Source: Gimesia aquarii
GTDB lineage: Bacteria; Planctomycetota; Planctomycetia; Planctomycetales; Planctomycetaceae
Assembly: GCF_007748175.1 (NCBI RefSeq)
Contig: NZ_CP037422.1
Coordinates: 186,001 to 250,000 of the forward strand
Length of the DNA: 64,000 bases
Direction: 5' to 3'
In this document: in pieces, positions 49,670-60,485 of the stretch
Layout: each line of letters opens with the position of its first letter
How positions within the stretch are numbered: the stretch's first letter is position 1
Translations under genes and position numbers: made by a program
The notes under the pieces: generated by a model
What the model saw: the letters and a program-made list of their open reading frames with translations, nothing else
Databases searched by the model: none
What the model was told of the DNA's origin: nothing

Positions 49670-52636
49670 TTAGCCTTGATGTGATTCCAGTTCTTGTGCC
49701 ATCAGTTGAGCGATGATGTTCATCAGCTTTTTTTTCTGAATGGGTTTGGTTGCGTAAGCGTCACAACCGGCATCAAGACATTTTTCCATATCGTGCTTCA
49801 TTGCATGGGCGGTTAAAGCAATAATCGGGCTTAAATATCCTGCATCGCGTAGTTTCCTGGTAGCCGTATAACCATCCATCACTGGCATTTGCATATCCAT
49901 CAAAATGAAATCATAAGGCGCCCCATTTTCGAACTTTACGATTGCCTGCTCATAACCAATTTTACCATTCTCAGCGAGATCCACATCGATATCTTCCTTT
50001 TTTAACAGGAAAGAGATGAGTCGCTGATTATCCACACCATCTTCAACAATTAGTGCCTTGGGCGTTGAATTCGAGACACTTGTTTCAAGCAATTGATGAG
50101 AATTTATTTCGCTGGAAGATTTTGTGATCGAGTTTTCATCTAATTGCAAAAGAGGGACTGCCTCAAGAGATCCTGTATTCACAGTTACTGTAAAAGTACT
50201 ACCTTGATTTACTGTGCTTTTTACTTGAATCATACCACCCAGCATTTCAACCAGCCGTTTTGTGATCGTCAAACCGAGTCCCGTACCTCCAAATTTCCTT
50301 GTAGTTGAGTTATCAGCTTGTGTGAAAGGTTGGTAGATCTGTGAAATTGCTTCTTCAGAAAGGCCGATTCCTGTATCGATGATATCAAATTGAAGTTGTG
50401 GTGAAGCATCTTTGGACTGAATAAGTTGTGTTCGTAATTCAACAGAACCCGATTTAGTAAATTTGATAGCATTTCCGAGCAGGTTGATCAGAATTTGTCG
50501 AAGTCGAGTCGGGTCTGAAGTAATTGTTTCTGGTATGGGATTTTGAAAAGAAATGATGAAATTCAAACCTTTCGAGTCTGCCTTGAATTGCATCAATGAT
50601 GCAATATCACTCACAATTTCTCGAGTATTGATTTGCATGTTTTCGAGAGTGATTTTCCCAGCTTCAATTTTTGACAAATCAAGAATATCATTGATGATTT
50701 CGATGAGGTGTTCACCGTTTCGCTTTACGATGGTTGCAGATTCAATGTTTTCTTCATCGTTTAGATTACCAAGCAATATATCTGCGAAACCCAAAATGGA
50801 ATTCATAGGAGTACGGATTTCATGACTCATATTTGCTAGAAATTCACTTTTTGCTTGATTTGCTGCTTCCGCTTTGTACCGTGCTTCATTAAGTGACTTT
50901 TCATACTCTTTTCGTTTGCTGATATCTTGAATAATTCCAGTGAAAATGTTCCGATCAGCCAGTACGACTGAGCTGAGCGCAAGTTCTGCGGAAAATGTAG
51001 AACCATCTTTTCTTTGGGCGATAATTTCTTGTCTCGCTCCGATGGCTTTTCGCAGTTCTGGATTCAGAGCATCAATCGTATTTTTATCTTGCCGTTGCTC
51101 CTGTTGTGGAGGAATTAATAAATCGATGTTTTTTCCTATGGCTTCATGATTTTGGTAGCCGAATAACTGCTCTGCCCCGAGATTAAACTCTTCAATGAAC
51201 CCCCGGGGGTCCATTGTGATTACGGCATCAATCACATTATCCATGATAGATCGGTATCGTGTCTCGCGATCTTTCACATTCGCTAACAACACTTCCTGGG
51301 CGTCCAATACCCGGTTGTATTGATAACCAACAATACCCGCTTCCGAAAACGAATCGATATCAGCTCTTAACGCGTTTTCTCCTTTTTCGTTGGCGACCAT
51401 TGTCTTCAGGAGTTGATGCAGTTCTGTTGAAGCTCCATGTTCTACTACATTGAGTCCTATTTTTTCTTCTTCCACAGTCACGCGGATGGGCTTGAATCGA
51501 TTAAGAATTGACATGCAAATCCAGATCACCCCAAAACTCCATAGGAAACAGGTGACAACACCTAAGGCTTGAACTCCAAACTGTTGTACGCGAGAAACTC
51601 CATTTTGAAAGAGTTCTATATCAGCGAAAATGGCAACCGCCAATGTTCCCCAGGCTCCGGCAAATCCATGCACGGGAATGGCTCCGACAACATCATCCAC
51701 CTGGAATCGCTTTTCCAGGAGATGGACTGACGCCAGCATGACCACTCCAGCAATCGCTCCAATCAGGATCGCACTTGTATAAGAGACGGCGTTACAAGAT
51801 GCGGTGATAGCCACGAGCCCTGCTAGTGATCCATTAAAGACTTTTTCGACGGAGATTTGTTTCGAGGTCATCATTACCCAAAATAACGCACATAACCCTC
51901 CTGAGATGCCCGCTAAGATCGTGTTTAAAAATATGACTGGAACTTCGCTATTCAAAGCCAGTGTGCTACCACCATTAAATCCAAACCATCCCAGCCAGAT
52001 TAATAAAACACCTAGGCCTGCTAACGGAAGATTACTTGATGAAAAGTGAGTCTGGTTTGGCTTTTGAGAAAAACGTCCGGTACGAGGGCCAAGAATCAGA
52101 ACCGTTGCCAGTGCAGACCAGGCTCCTACGGAATGCACAACCGTCGAACCTGCAAAGTCAATGAAGCCCAATCTTCCTAACCATCCTGAAGGATCACCGG
52201 CTAAGGTTTTTGCCCAAGCCCAATGGCCAAACAGAGGGTAAACAATGGCACCAATCGCACATGCCAGGAACAGGTATGATCGAAATTTCATACGCTCTGC
52301 GACGGCTCCCGATGAAATCGTCATTGCCGTACCGCAAAAAACGAGTTGGAAAAGAAAGACAACCGTCATCCAGTGAGTGTTGCTTGAGTCTTCAAAAGCG
52401 AAATGCGATGTTCCCAATAATCCGTGAAAGGAATTACCGAACATCAGGCCGTAGCCCAGGAGCCAGAACAGTAAGGCGCCTATGAAAAAATCGACAATGT
52501 TCTTGAGCACGACATTAATGCTGTTTTTTGATCGGGAGAGTCCAGATTCAAGGCAGCAAAAACCAGCCTGCATCAGGAAGACCAGACTGGTACATGTAAG
52601 CACCCAAATGGTATTAGTCGTTAACTCATAGGACAT
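49670..52636 (-). CDS. Ammonium transporter fused to PAS-histidine kinase-receiver
   Basis: 988 residues. Residues 1-385 are an Amt domain with about eleven membrane segments and the twin His of the conduction pore, H168 (T-V-V-H-S) and H323 (P-V-H-G-F). A linker with coiled coil (405-455) leads to PAS (about 458-575), HisKA with H605 (M-S-H-E-I-R), HATPase with N-L-L-G-N-A near 718 and D-x-G-I-G at 754-758, and a receiver with D914. Established: planctomycetes including anammox bacteria contain Amt-histidine-kinase fusions that act as ammonium sensors. Here a C-terminal receiver is attached too, making a hybrid kinase. The output partner is not in the window. Confidence 0.93.
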   Translation of the reverse strand: MSYELTTNTIWVLTCTSLVFLMQAGFCCLESGLSRSKNSINVVLKNIVDFFIGALLFWLLGYGLMFGNSFHGLLGTSHFAFEDSSNTHWMTVVFLFQLVFCGTAMTISSGAVAERMKFRSYLFLACAIGAIVYPLFGHWAWAKTLAGDPSGWLGRLGFIDFAGSTVVHSVGAWSALATVLILGPRTGRFSQKPNQTHFSSSNLPLAGLGVLLIWLGWFGFNGGSTLALNSEVPVIFLNTILAGISGGLCALFWVMMTSKQISVEKVFNGSLAGLVAITASCNAVSYTSAILIGAIAGVVMLASVHLLEKRFQVDDVVGAIPVHGFAGAWGTLAVAIFADIELFQNGVSRVQQFGVQALGVVTCFLWSFGVIWICMSILNRFKPIRVTVEEEKIGLNVVEHGASTELHQLLKTMVANEKGENALRADIDSFSEAGIVGYQYNRVLDAQEVLLANVKDRETRYRSIMDNVIDAVITMDPRGFIEEFNLGAEQLFGYQNHEAIGKNIDLLIPPQQEQRQDKNTIDALNPELRKAIGARQEIIAQRKDGSTFSAELALSSVVLADRNIFTGIIQDISKRKEYEKSLNEARYKAEAANQAKSEFLANMSHEIRTPMNSILGFADILLGNLNDEENIESATIVKRNGEHLIEIINDILDLSKIEAGKITLENMQINTREIVSDIASLMQFKADSKGLNFIISFQNPIPETITSDPTRLRQILINLLGNAIKFTKSGSVELRTQLIQSKDASPQLQFDIIDTGIGLSEEAISQIYQPFTQADNSTTRKFGGTGLGLTITKRLVEMLGGMIQVKSTVNQGSTFTVTVNTGSLEAVPLLQLDENSITKSSSEINSHQLLETSVSNSTPKALIVEDGVDNQRLISFLLKKEDIDVDLAENGKIGYEQAIVKFENGAPYDFILMDMQMPVMDGYTATRKLRDAGYLSPIIALTAHAMKHDMEKCLDAGCDAYATKPIQKKKLMNIIAQLMAQELESHQG

Positions 52637-52868
52637 TAAAAGAAAGAGCCTTCGATGTTTGACTGAACAACCATAGTGCGCGCGTATGATCGTTGGAGAT
52701 TTGCAGGACCTTGAAACTTTACGTTGGTTTTAACAACAGTCAAAAAGAAAGTGAGGGAAAGTCCTCATTTAGTGCACGATTTCATAGCAGAATAATCGAT
52801 GCATTCGTTTTAGTCAGACTAGACTGAGATGAATCTAAGTGCTACTGAGAAAGGCTCAAACTCAACAA

Positions 52869-53933
52869 TTAAGTTGGTGTCTCGACAGACAAGGGATTCG
52901 GTTCCTTAACAGGCGGGAATTCTCCCGGGCTGTTATTTCCATACCATTGCTCTAGAACCTTTAACCACTGTTCTGCCGTTTTGACAGCAATAAATGCGTC
53001 GCGAACTGCTGTTCGTTGTGGATGAAGTTCTGAGTAAAAGATCCCAAACTTTCGCATGGTGTTACAGACTTTTTTCTCTCCATAAAAATCGCGGGCAATC
53101 TCAAAATGTTCTGTAATGACAGCGCGCTGCTCATAGATATCTGGGGGGGAAATCAACTGACCTTTGAGTAATTCAGCCGTTTGCTCAAAGATCCAGGGAT
53201 TCCCGATCGCGCCTCGTGCGATGGAGACACCGTCTACTTGGGTCACGCGCAGCATATCGATGCAGGCTTGAGGAGAGAACAGGTCACCGCTTCCAATGAC
53301 CGTTTTCGTTCCCGCATGCTGTTTGACTTTTTTGAGAAATTCCCAGTTACTGGGGCCGACATATTTTTGATGCACCGTTCGTCCATGCACAGTGATTGCT
53401 GCCAGGCCGCGTTCATAAGCGCCATCAAAAATACGAAAGAAGTTGTCTTCCGATTCTGCTGTATCATCAATGCCACGCCTCATTTTTAGTGTGACGGGAA
53501 TGTGGTCTGGAACAACATCTCGAACGCGGGAAACAATTTCCAGTGCCACTTCTGGTTGACCCAAGTGATAGCCACCACGACACCGGCTCATCACTTTTTT
53601 AACGGGACAACCGAAATTAATGTCGATGACATCAAAGCCAGCTTCTACTAATCGCTGTGCGGCAGGACCAAATTCTTCTGGCTCGGAGCCCATCAGTTGG
53701 CCACCAACAGGGAATTCATCCTGATGGCAATACATCATTGCGTGCTGCTTGCCTTGTTTGGATTGAACAATCATGCGGTCAATCATCACTTCGCAAAGTG
53801 TGTAAGCTGCACCTAACTTTGCCGCAATGACCCGCATGGGGTAATCGCTATAACCGCTCAATGCAGCTTGAAACAAGGGAGACTCTAATTGATAAGAGCC
53901 AAGAGAGACCGGGGTTATCTGATTGACTAACAT
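52869..53933 (-). CDS. tRNA-dihydrouridine synthase (DusB-like)
   Basis: 354 residues. TIM barrel with the Dus pattern: A-A-L-S-G-Y-S-D at 23-30, D-I-N-F-G-C-P-V-K-K (C about 109) with the active-site Cys, L-K-M-R-R-G near 148-153, T-V-H-G-R-T near 177-182, and the FMN phosphate-binding G-S-G-D and I-A-R-G-A-I-G. It reduces specific uridines in tRNA with FMN and NADPH. The DusB assignment is by overall look; DusA and DusC cannot be excluded. The thiE fusion gene is upstream on the same strand. Confidence 0.93.
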   Translation of the reverse strand: MLVNQITPVSLGSYQLESPLFQAALSGYSDYPMRVIAAKLGAAYTLCEVMIDRMIVQSKQGKQHAMMYCHQDEFPVGGQLMGSEPEEFGPAAQRLVEAGFDVIDINFGCPVKKVMSRCRGGYHLGQPEVALEIVSRVRDVVPDHIPVTLKMRRGIDDTAESEDNFFRIFDGAYERGLAAITVHGRTVHQKYVGPSNWEFLKKVKQHAGTKTVIGSGDLFSPQACIDMLRVTQVDGVSIARGAIGNPWIFEQTAELLKGQLISPPDIYEQRAVITEHFEIARDFYGEKKVCNTMRKFGIFYSELHPQRTAVRDAFIAVKTAEQWLKVLEQWYGNNSPGEFPPVKEPNPLSVETPT

Positions 53934-53969
53934 GATTTTGTTAAACTTATTTTTTTGTAAGATGAAAAA

Positions 53970-55523
53970 TCAGCTTGGGAATTGTTCCAGTAATTTTTTG
54001 GTAATCTGGCCAGGCTGTTCATGACCGCAAATAGCACTACTGACTGCCACGCGTTGCGCGCCTGCTTGGAATGTCTGCTCCAGGTTGTCTTCATTAATAC
54101 CACCGATTGCAAACCAGGGGAGCGTAATTTCCGCAGCGACCTGTTGAATAAACTTCAAACCAGCGTATTCATGTGCTTCAAATAATTTAGTTGTAGTTGG
54201 GAAAGTGGGGCCAACTCCCAGATAATCGGCTCCGTCCAGGACTGCTTTGCGTGCCTGTTCGATATTATGTGTAGATACACCGATCATATGACGTGGTCCC
54301 ACAATTTGTCTTACTTCTCGTACTGGTAATTCATCCTGTCCGACGTGCACACCATCGGCGTCAATGGCAACGGCTAGATCCGGCCGGTCATTCATAATCA
54401 GGATCGCGCCCGTTTCTCTCGTCCACTCACGCGCACGTTTGCCATGTTCTAACAGTTGCCGATCTGTCATTTCTTTTTCGCGGATCTGCACGATTCCTAC
54501 TCCTGCTGCCAGTGATTCCCGAATAGCGGGACCTGAACCATGATGGCATAAGGATTCGGTGACCAGCAAATAGAGTCGACAGTCTTTCAGTTTTTGTTGG
54601 TTGTTTAGGCAACCCAGAACACTTTTTTCCAAAGTGTAAAACGAATAGCGCATTTGCTTGAAAATGGAAGCTGCTTCAACTGAAATTAATTTGCTAAACT
54701 CTTCCAATGTACGAGTTGCTTCCTGAACACGTTTTAAATTTGCCTGCAGCAGATGTTCCAGCGTTTGTCGATCAAACTCGGAAGTGGTACTGATAGCTGT
54801 GCCCACATCGTTAAGCGTATCACGACTGGCAATGAGTGATTCCGGTCCAATAAATTTCAGCGCATCTGCCAGTTGGTGACGAGTTGTTTTGAGAATGCCC
54901 ATCAGATGCGCATCGTCTAAAGTGAAACGGAGGTAGTCTTCCACCACACGCAGTCCTTCCCGAAGTCGATTCGCTGCGGCGTCGATGGTTCTCAAGATAT
55001 GCGTCTGATCGTTGATTGTTGTAGGAACTGTCCGGAACGCAAAATCCACGTCGATTGGATCTGCTTGATGCTGCTGCGCATGGATAGATTGTTTTAATGA
55101 TTGCGCTGAAAGATTTCCTCGAGTATTCAGCCATTGAGTGTGTTTACCTTCGACGTTTAATAGACCCCACAACAGATGCTCACTTCCAATTTCGGTAGAG
55201 ACATCCGCTTGACTGGCATGCTCAAGTGCGCTATTCAAAATCTCTTTGAGTGCAGGGTAATCGCGCAGCGCCTCCGATAGCTCTAGCGGCTGGTTCTCTT
55301 CCGCGTCGGAGGATGATTCATCAGGTATTTCAAGTTGGAATTCAGCTAGAATCATGACCGGCTCGATCTTATGAGTGAGCAGTATTTCTGCTGCCCGTGA
55401 TTCTTCGTTGGCAAGTGCCGCCAGCAAGTGAATCGCATCCAAGTTGGTTTGGGCTGAAGTATGCGCGATTAGTTCCGCCTGCTTTAGTGCGCGTTGGGCT
55501 CCTGCTGTCAGTAAGTGTTGCAT
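53970..55523 (-). CDS. thiE: Clp_N-like/ThiD2/ThiE fusion: thiamine-phosphate synthase
   Basis: 517 residues from ATG 55523; a longer GTG frame to 55595 is less likely. Residues 1-155 contain two Clp_N-like repeats (A-L-K-Q-A, H-L-L-A-A-L-A and S-E-H-L-L-W-G-L-L). Residues about 175-310 match a ThiD2 domain (R-L-R-E-G-L-R-V-V-E-D-Y, A-N-L-K-R-V-Q-E-A-T-R-T-L-E-E). Residues 318-517 are ThiE: V-Q-I-R-E-K, N-D-R-P-D-L-A, G-V-H-V-G-Q-D, G-V-G-P-T-F, I-G-G-I. ThiE joins thiazole and pyrimidine phosphates. The Clp_N part is unexpected and may be a protein-interaction module; the divergent neighbour is clpC. Confidence 0.85.
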   Translation of the reverse strand: MQHLLTAGAQRALKQAELIAHTSAQTNLDAIHLLAALANEESRAAEILLTHKIEPVMILAEFQLEIPDESSSDAEENQPLELSEALRDYPALKEILNSALEHASQADVSTEIGSEHLLWGLLNVEGKHTQWLNTRGNLSAQSLKQSIHAQQHQADPIDVDFAFRTVPTTINDQTHILRTIDAAANRLREGLRVVEDYLRFTLDDAHLMGILKTTRHQLADALKFIGPESLIASRDTLNDVGTAISTTSEFDRQTLEHLLQANLKRVQEATRTLEEFSKLISVEAASIFKQMRYSFYTLEKSVLGCLNNQQKLKDCRLYLLVTESLCHHGSGPAIRESLAAGVGIVQIREKEMTDRQLLEHGKRAREWTRETGAILIMNDRPDLAVAIDADGVHVGQDELPVREVRQIVGPRHMIGVSTHNIEQARKAVLDGADYLGVGPTFPTTTKLFEAHEYAGLKFIQQVAAEITLPWFAIGGINEDNLEQTFQAGAQRVAVSSAICGHEQPGQITKKLLEQFPS

Positions 55524-56121
55524 GAGGATCTGATTTTTTAGAGGAACTAGATGATAAATGAATAAATCAATGCTGTTTCTGGAAAGAGCGTGCACAAATA
55601 GATTAACCGATCAAAGGCTTATCTTGCTACATCGAGGTGTGGGCACTAGAATTGAAACACTGGTTTTGTTGGTTGTATCGAATTTATGGCTTTTGCGGGG
55701 TGGTGGTTTCCCCTACTTTCCTGTATGAATCTGGGTCTAGGGCTTAGATGTGAAAGTCCCTTAAAAATCTGGCATGTTAAAATAGGTAATATATTTTGGT
55801 AAGCAGTGTATTTTCAGTGACTTCCTACCACGATGTTGTCGTTGTTTTGGGAAATTACTCGACGTTTTTTTGTGAGTAACGTATTATTATTGGGAGCCTT
55901 TCTTTTTTGAATGCGAATTAGTTCTAATTTGTCCATTGATATTGGAAGACGCTGGAAATTCTAGACAGCGCGTTTTAAGTAAAAGAGAAAAGAATACAAT
56001 TTAATTTAATAATAATTTGGGAGACTTGATTACTGCATTTGAGATATTTCATTTCAAATCATAATCAGACTGTTCATCCAAAAGTGCCCGACAGTAAACA
56101 GGGCCAGAGGAGAAACGAATT
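55524..56121. other. Intergenic region between the thiE fusion and clpC
   Basis: 598 bases, divergent promoter region. A-T-rich sequence near 55990-56020 with tacaat at 55996-56001 could be a -10 box for clpC, with no matching -35 box. No CtsR-type operator or hairpin was recognised. The aggag ribosome site of clpC is just upstream of 56122. Confidence 0.35.
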
Positions 56122-58653
<2,532 letters not shown>

Positions 58654-58694
58654 CCTTTAATCGCGTTCTGTTTCGCTAAATGAAACTTTTATTT

Positions 58695-58730
58695 GTAGCC
58701 CTCATCATCCAGATGAGGGCTACTTTTTTT
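58695..58730 (+). terminator. Intrinsic terminator after clpC
   Basis: Perfect 11-base stem (gtagccctcat 58695-58705 with atgagggctac 58713-58723), 7-base loop, then ttttttt (58724-58730). It lies 41 bases after the clpC stop. Confidence 0.9.
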
Positions 58731-58773
58731 CTAAATACGATGAGATTTCGATCGCTTCAGAAGGGCAAGAACG

Positions 58774-59478
58774 ATGATTCCTCGACAGCTTGAGCCGGAA
58801 GTCATGGATACGCGAGAGGAAGCTGTCGACTATAATGCAATGGACCATGGCGAAGTCAACCGTTTATTTGTGGATGACTTACTGGAATTTGTCCTTAATG
58901 GTCAGAACGCTCTTGGAAATTCTGCCAGGTCGGTATCGATAACCGTGCTTGATCTCGGAACAGGAACTGCCTTGATTCCAATTGAACTGTGTAACCGCAT
59001 TGATCGAATCAAAGTGGTTGCGGTTGATATGGCTCAAGAGATGTTGAAACTGGCACAGGAGAATATCAAACAGGTTAACTTGGAGCACAGAATTGTTCTG
59101 GAGATTGTTGATGCCAAAAAACTGTCTTTTTCAGATCAGACTTTTGACATCGTGATCTCCAACAGTCTGATTCACCATATCCCCGACCCCATCACAGTGT
59201 TTCGTGAGGTCATTCGCGTACTCAAACCAGGAGGTTTTCTGTTCATGCGCGATCTGGTTCGACCAGATTTTGTTGACCAGGTGGATCATCTGGTTGAAGC
59301 CTATGCGGGGCAGGAGAACCATCATCAACAGCAACTGTTGAGAGATTCTTTACATGCGGCACTGACATTCAAGGAAGTTCAGGGATTGTTGGAGGAACTT
59401 TCCTTACCCAAAAATGCGGCACGCATGTCATCCGATCGACACTGGACCGTTTCTTTAACTCTGCCCCGTTCAACATGA
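58774..59478 (+). CDS. Class I SAM-dependent methyltransferase
   Basis: 234 residues. Motif I is V-L-D-L-G-T-G-T-A near 58-66, motif II V-V-A-V-D-M near 80-85, motif IV F-D-I-V-I-S-N-S-L-I-H-H near 124-135, and motif V-L-K-P-G-G near 148-153. This matches the UbiE/COQ5-like Methyltransf_11 group. The N-terminal region (E-P-E-V-M-D) and the substrate are not informative. It lies after the clpC terminator, so it is probably transcribed on its own. Confidence 0.88.
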   Translation: MIPRQLEPEVMDTREEAVDYNAMDHGEVNRLFVDDLLEFVLNGQNALGNSARSVSITVLDLGTGTALIPIELCNRIDRIKVVAVDMAQEMLKLAQENIKQVNLEHRIVLEIVDAKKLSFSDQTFDIVISNSLIHHIPDPITVFREVIRVLKPGGFLFMRDLVRPDFVDQVDHLVEAYAGQENHHQQQLLRDSLHAALTFKEVQGLLEELSLPKNAARMSSDRHWTVSLTLPRST

Positions 59479-59493
59479 GCGACCACAAAGACA

Positions 59494-59533
59494 AACAGGG
59501 GGAGTTGACTTCTTGCCAATCTCTCCCCCTGTT
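59494..59533. terminator. Long-stem hairpin between convergent genes
   Basis: Perfect 11-base stem (aacagggggag 59494-59504 with ctccccctgtt 59523-59533), 18-base loop. It lies between the methyltransferase stop and the csrA stop (minus strand). The T tracts are weak on both sides, so bidirectional termination is likely but not strong. Confidence 0.6.
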
Positions 59534-59596
59534 GGAGTTTCAATTAATCTTTAATTGAAAGTTGGTCATATCCTGTCTAGCGAACGTCTTCGTCGT

Positions 59597-59836
59597 TCAG
59601 GATGATCGCTCGCCGGCATTTTTGGAAGGCGATTGAGGTGAGGGACGGTGCTCACCCGATTCTTTGAGTGCGTTTTCTCGCTGAATCGCATCGTACACTT
59701 CCTGACGGTGTACTGGAATTTCTGTTGGGGCTTGAATTCCTAACCGTACTTTATCACCTCGGATATCGACAATTGTAATGACAATATTGTCACCGATGAT
59801 GATGCTCTCGTCGCGTTGTCTCGACAAAACAAGCAT
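59597..59836 (-). CDS. csrA: Carbon storage regulator CsrA
   Basis: 79 residues. The full CsrA pattern is seen: M-L-V-L, G-D at 15-16, I-x-[13 protein letters not shown] at 30-37 and V-H-R-Q-E-V with R44, the residue that contacts RNA GGA motifs. The C-terminus (about 55-79) is a Ser/Pro/Glu tail beyond the usual length. The ribosome site aaggag is strong and is itself a GGA motif, allowing autoregulation (inference). csrA is divergent from cstA. Confidence 0.95.
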   Translation of the reverse strand: MLVLSRQRDESIIIGDNIVITIVDIRGDKVRLGIQAPTEIPVHRQEVYDAIQRENALKESGEHRPSPQSPSKNAGERSS

Positions 59837-60169
59837 CGTAGTTACTCCTTCCGTAGATCTTCATGTTTTGGGTCAATGAGGTGATATCTGAAGAGGCGAC
59901 AAACCTCTTATTTCATCTAATGTAAAATTTGTCACCCGTTGTCTATTCGTAAGTATGTAAAACAAATCAGTCCGGAATCCAAAGTGCCCTGCTTACTGGT
60001 GACTCTCTTTCAATACGATCACGAGACATCAAATGCTGGAACACTTTGATAACGGCAATGACCCACATCCCTGTTTTCAAAAACGAGTTTCTCGTGGGTA
60101 CTAACTACATCGACGTTTTGCTAATCTTTATAATGTTTAAAATGGGTTAAATAAGGGTGTTGCAGAGAG

Positions 60170-60322
60170 ATGTGGTGTAATTTTCTGAATGAGTTGAATT
60201 TGCCGATTGTGCCGGATGTAGCTTCCCGACAATGCTTTTTGGGTTGTTTATGTATAGTTATGGTTGTTGTTATGTTGGTTCTGAGCGATGCCTTAATTGC
60301 GAATCACAAGAGAGATGTTTAA
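60170..60322 (+). CDS. Possible 50-residue membrane peptide
   Basis: ATG 60170 to TAA 60320-60322. Residues 23-42 are hydrophobic with Cys and Val runs, a likely membrane span. The purine-rich gagag overlaps the start too closely for a normal ribosome site. Composition is acceptable but chance ORFs of this size are frequent. Confidence 0.25.
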   Translation: MWCNFLNELNLPIVPDVASRQCFLGCLCIVMVVVMLVLSDALIANHKRDV

Positions 60323-60437
60323 CCTGTAAATAGCACTGGGTTCATAATGTCAGACTCATGTTACATTGATGTGAAGGGAATCCAATCTAGGAATCAGAAC
60401 ATTAATCAACCCAAGTCTGACTCGTTATAAATAAAAA

Positions 60438-60460
60438 AACAGCCAGAAAGACTGGTTGTT
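60438..60460 (+). promoter_or_regulatory. Leader hairpin before cstA
   Basis: 9-base stem with one G-U pair (aacagccag 60438-60446 with ctggttgtt 60452-60460), loop aaaga, 25 bases before the ATG. The ggag ribosome site follows at 60472-60475. In enterobacteria CsrA represses cstA through GGA sites in the leader; here a single GGA overlaps the ribosome site. Function is unproven. Confidence 0.35.
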
Positions 60461-60485
60461 CGAAGCGTACTGGAGTGAAGAATAA

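Larger units (their letters stand above)
59837..60485. other. Intergenic region between csrA and cstA
   Basis: 649 bases. Contains a possible 50-codon ORF (60170-60322) and the leader hairpin at 60438-60460; otherwise no recognisable promoter. The cstA ribosome site ggag is at 60472-60475. Confidence 0.35.
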
